A stretch of 7,362 nt of DNA from an uncultured Clostridia bacterium (GTDB taxonomy: Bacteria; Bacillota; Clostridia; Oscillospirales; CAG-272). The position numbers were made by a program, and so were the translations under genes. Location of the stretch: positions 1 to 7,362 of the forward strand of contig CALEJO010000016.1 of assembly GCA_937898155.1 (NCBI GenBank), given 5' to 3'. This document shows positions 5,343 to 7,362 of this stretch, in pieces. The notes below the pieces were generated by a model, which did no database searches, was not told the origin of the DNA, and saw nothing but the letters and a program-made list of their open reading frames with translations. Numbering within the stretch: the first letter of the stretch is position 1; every line of letters begins with the position of its first letter.

Positions 5343-7039
5343 ACGGTCTCCCCTTCCCGAACGATGTTGGTGTCCTTGGCGATGCCGGTCTTCTTCTCGT
5401 CGTCGTTGCGGACGAGGTTCAGCGCGCCGGTCATCATCATGCCGATCTCCTCTTTCGTGGTCTTCGCCGCGTGGACGACGCCCATGACTTCGCCGTGGCA
5501 GATGACCATGATCTTATCACAGAGCGCCAGCATCACGTCGAGGTCTTCGCCAACGAACAGAATACCGACGTCGTTTTTCTTTTGCTGATTCAGAATGTCG
5601 TAGATCGCGTAGGATGAGTTGATGTCGAGCCCGCGAACGGGATACGCCGTGACGATGACGTTCGGACCGCTCTTGATCTCTCTGCCGACGAGGACCTTCT
5701 GCACGTTGCCGCCGGACAGACGGCGCACGGGCGTTTCCACAGACGGCGTGACGACGCCGAGTTCGCGCACGACCGTTTCCGCCTCTTCCCTGCCGCGCTT
5801 GCGGTCCATAAACGGATTGAACGGACCGTTTTCGTGGTAAGATTTCAGCAGCATATTGTCGATAATGGAAAGCGACGGTGCGAGCCCCATGCCGAGACGG
5901 TCCTCGGGAATGAAGCTCATCGCGATGCCTTTTTCGATGATCGCTTTCGGGGGAAGTCCCACGATATTCTCGCCCTTATGGACGATCTCGCCGCCCACGA
6001 TCGGACGAAGCCCCGCGATCGCCTCGCAAAGCTCCTTCTGTCCGCATCCGGCGATGCCCGCCACGCCGAGAATCTCGCCGCCGCGGATATAGAAATTGAT
6101 GTTCTTGATGGCGAGCGCGCCCTCATCGTTCCGGATCGAAAGATCGCGGATTTCGAGCAGCGGCTTTTTCTTTTCGATGATCGGGCGTTCGATGTTCAGA
6201 TCGACCTTGTGCCCGACCATCATATCGGTCAGACTCTGCTCGGTCGCTTCCGACGTTTCCACCGTGCCGATGTATTCGCCCTTGCGAAGAATGGTCACGC
6301 GGTCGCTGATTTCCAGCACCTCGTTGAGCTTGTGCGTGATGATGATGATCGAATGTCCCTCCGCTTTCATTTTGCGGAGAACGTCGAAGAGTTTTTTCGT
6401 TTCCTGCACGGTCAGCACCGCGGTCGGCTCGTCGAGAATGATCACCTTGGCGCCGTAATACAGCACCTTGATGATTTCGAGCGTCTGCTTTTCGCTGACT
6501 GCCATGTTATATACTTTTTTCGTCGGGTCTATTTCAAAGCCGAACGTGCGGCTGATGTTTTCGATTTCTTCATAGCGGTTTTTGCGGAGGAGCTGCTCCG
6601 CAAAACCGAATTTAGCGGCGCGGCATCCCGTCGAGAGGAACGCGCCGAGCTTCGCGGCACCTTTTTTGCCTTCTTGCGCCGCAGCAAGCTTTTCACGGAA
6701 AGGATAGGTTTTCTTTTCTCTGCCGAGCCAGATATTATCTGCCGCAGAAAAAACGTCCACGAGCTTAAAATGCTGGTGCACCATACCGATGCCCAGCTTC
6801 TTGGAATCCTCGGGAGAGGTAATCTCCACTTTTTCGCCATTAACGAAAATTTCTCCGGAATCCGGACGGTATATGCCCGAAAGCATATTCATGAGCGTCG
6901 TTTTTCCGGAGCCATTCTCCCCGAGCAGGGCGAGGATTTCGCCCTGTCGGAGAGACAAATTGACATTCTTATTGGCAACGACCTTCGTGCCGAACGATTT
7001 TGTGATATTTTTCAGTTCTATTGCATATTCCGCTGCCAT
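5339..7039 (-). CDS. ABC transporter ATP-binding protein, BMP/nucleoside type, double ATPase domain
   Basis: This encodes 566 residues with two fused nucleotide-binding domains, as in NupO/RbsA-type proteins, powering import from the cytoplasmic face. Domain 1: Walker A GENGSGKT (40-47), Q-loop MVHQHF (86-91), unusual signature AVSEKQT (180-186) in place of LSVGEKQ/LSGGQ, Walker B VIILDEP (199-205) and H-loop His236. Domain 2: degenerate Walker A GIAGCGQKE (328-336, no Lys), FIPEDR (376-381), intact signature LSGGNVQK (441-448), Walker B region replaced by VIVTAYPVRGLD (461-472) and Glu in the H-loop position (VGEDLD). A degenerate second site is normal for this family. Compared with the usual ~505-515 residues there is an insert at about 108-150 (KKTYPFREKL...GFAEQLL) and a ~25-residue polar C-terminal tail. 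ATG at 7039 has AAGGAG 7 bases upstream; the end overlaps the permease by 4 bases. Confidence 0.93.
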   Translation of the reverse strand: MAAEYAIELKNITKSFGTKVVANKNVNLSLRQGEILALLGENGSGKTTLMNMLSGIYRPDSGEIFVNGEKVEITSPEDSKKLGIGMVHQHFKLVDVFSAADNIWLGREKKTYPFREKLAAAQEGKKGAAKLGAFLSTGCRAAKFGFAEQLLRKNRYEEIENISRTFGFEIDPTKKVYNMAVSEKQTLEIIKVLYYGAKVIILDEPTAVLTVQETKKLFDVLRKMKAEGHSIIIITHKLNEVLEISDRVTILRKGEYIGTVETSEATEQSLTDMMVGHKVDLNIERPIIEKKKPLLEIRDLSIRNDEGALAIKNINFYIRGGEILGVAGIAGCGQKELCEAIAGLRPIVGGEIVHKGENIVGLPPKAIIEKGIAMSFIPEDRLGMGLAPSLSIIDNMLLKSYHENGPFNPFMDRKRGREEAETVVRELGVVTPSVETPVRRLSGGNVQKVLVGREIKSGPNVIVTAYPVRGLDINSSYAIYDILNQQKKNDVGILFVGEDLDVMLALCDKIMVICHGEVMGVVHAAKTTKEEIGMMMTGALNLVRNDDEKKTGIAKDTNIVREGETV

Positions 7040-7062
7040 AAGAACACTCCTTGTTTTTTGTA

Positions 7063-7362
7063 TTAGCCGTTGGTGACGTCGATGATGCCCTCGACGAAGT
7101 AGTTCATGCTGCCCTTGATGATGCCGTCCACTGCGGAAGCATCGCCGACCGTGGAAGCCGCGCCGTCTGCCACAACGCTGTAAGTCGTGTTGTCCTCGGA
7201 GATGACGACGATGCCGCCGTTGGTTTTCAGAGGAGCGGTGGTCTTGACGACGTTGCCGCTTTCGTCAAAGGAGAGCTTGACGTTGGAGAAGACATCCCAT
7301 TCGCCGCTTTCGATCATGGTTCTGACAGCGTTGACTTTCGCCTCGGTGTCAGAGGTGCAGTT
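7063..7362 (-). CDS. BMP-family substrate-binding lipoprotein, C-terminal 99 residues
   Basis: The minus-strand frame enters from the right edge (NCTSDTEAKVNAVRTMIESGEWDVFSN...) and stops at 7063. The motif SGEWDVFSN and the ending KGSMNYFVEGIIDVTNG match the C-terminus of BMP/PnrA-type (basic membrane protein, Med) binding proteins, which capture nucleosides outside the cell and hand them to the permeases. The signal peptide, lipobox and ligand pocket lie beyond the window. It is the most upstream transporter gene visible and is separated by 23 bases from the ATPase, so it is very likely in the same operon; the operon promoter must be further right. Family assignment rests on this short tail plus the neighbouring genes, which are the usual partners of BMP proteins. 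The substrate (purine or pyrimidine nucleosides, or something else) is not determined. Confidence 0.82.
   Translation of the reverse strand, partial: NCTSDTEAKVNAVRTMIESGEWDVFSNVKLSFDESGNVVKTTAPLKTNGGIVVISEDNTTYSVVADGAASTVGDASAVDGIIKGSMNYFVEGIIDVTNG

Noticed and set aside
4605..5588. A 327-codon + strand open frame antisense to the first permease and the end of the ATPase
   Set aside because: The product is Arg/Asp/His-rich nonsense typical of antisense to a membrane protein; the minus-strand permease has clear family motifs.
5834..7066. A 410-codon + strand open frame antisense to the ATPase gene
   Set aside because: Its translation is rich in Arg, His, Asp and Phe with no family motif, and it mirrors the codon bias of the well-supported ATPase on the other strand; no RBS or promoter was seen.

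Overview
Most of this window (about 345-7362) reads as moderate-GC DNA from an anaerobic, gut- or rumen-type Clostridia-like bacterium. The basis is strong AGGAG-type ribosome binding sites, consensus sigma-A promoters with extended -10 elements, a lipobox lipoprotein, and a BMP-type nucleoside ABC transporter of the kind common in Firmicutes. The first ~340 bases differ: they are clearly more GC-rich and encode part of a sensor histidine kinase on the + strand, resembling kinases I associate with Verrucomicrobia/Lentisphaerae/Kiritimatiellae relatives. They abut, inside a gene and on the opposite strand, a glycoside hydrolase family 2 (GH2) gene. Both genes are cut at the seam, so I read the left end as a probable assembly or library chimera. 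Taxonomy here is inference from sequence style, not from a search.

Layout. (1) About 1-340 (+): histidine kinase fragment. (2) About 345-1092 (-): N-terminal ~250 residues of a GH2 beta-galactosidase/beta-glucuronidase-like enzyme, with its own near-perfect promoter at 1133-1161. (3) 1258-1755 (-): small lipoprotein of unknown function. (4) 1885-2796 (+): sugar-phosphate nucleotidyltransferase-like protein, divergent from the lipoprotein, with an extended -10 promoter at 1818-1846. (5) 2797-3205: a strong RBS and TTG start open a short frame that begins like a membrane-anchored protein but degenerates into a hairpin-rich stretch, followed by a perfect 15-bp bidirectional terminator at 3170-3201. 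(6) 3206-7362 (-): an operon transcribed leftward, in order BMP substrate-binding protein (C-terminus only), double-domain ATPase, permease, permease.

How the genes work together. The four transporter genes are tightly packed (23-bp gap, 4-bp ATGA overlap, 1-bp gap) and together form a complete BMP-family ABC importer, most likely for nucleosides. The operon ends at the shared terminator. The GH2 enzyme, nucleotidyltransferase and lipoprotein lie together, but nothing shows that they share a pathway. I found no CRISPR array, tRNA, rRNA, transposase or phage gene. The most unusual parts are the chimeric left end, the hairpin cluster that replaces the end of a small gene, and an approximately 40-residue insertion in the first ATPase domain. 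I do not see a convincing new multi-gene system.
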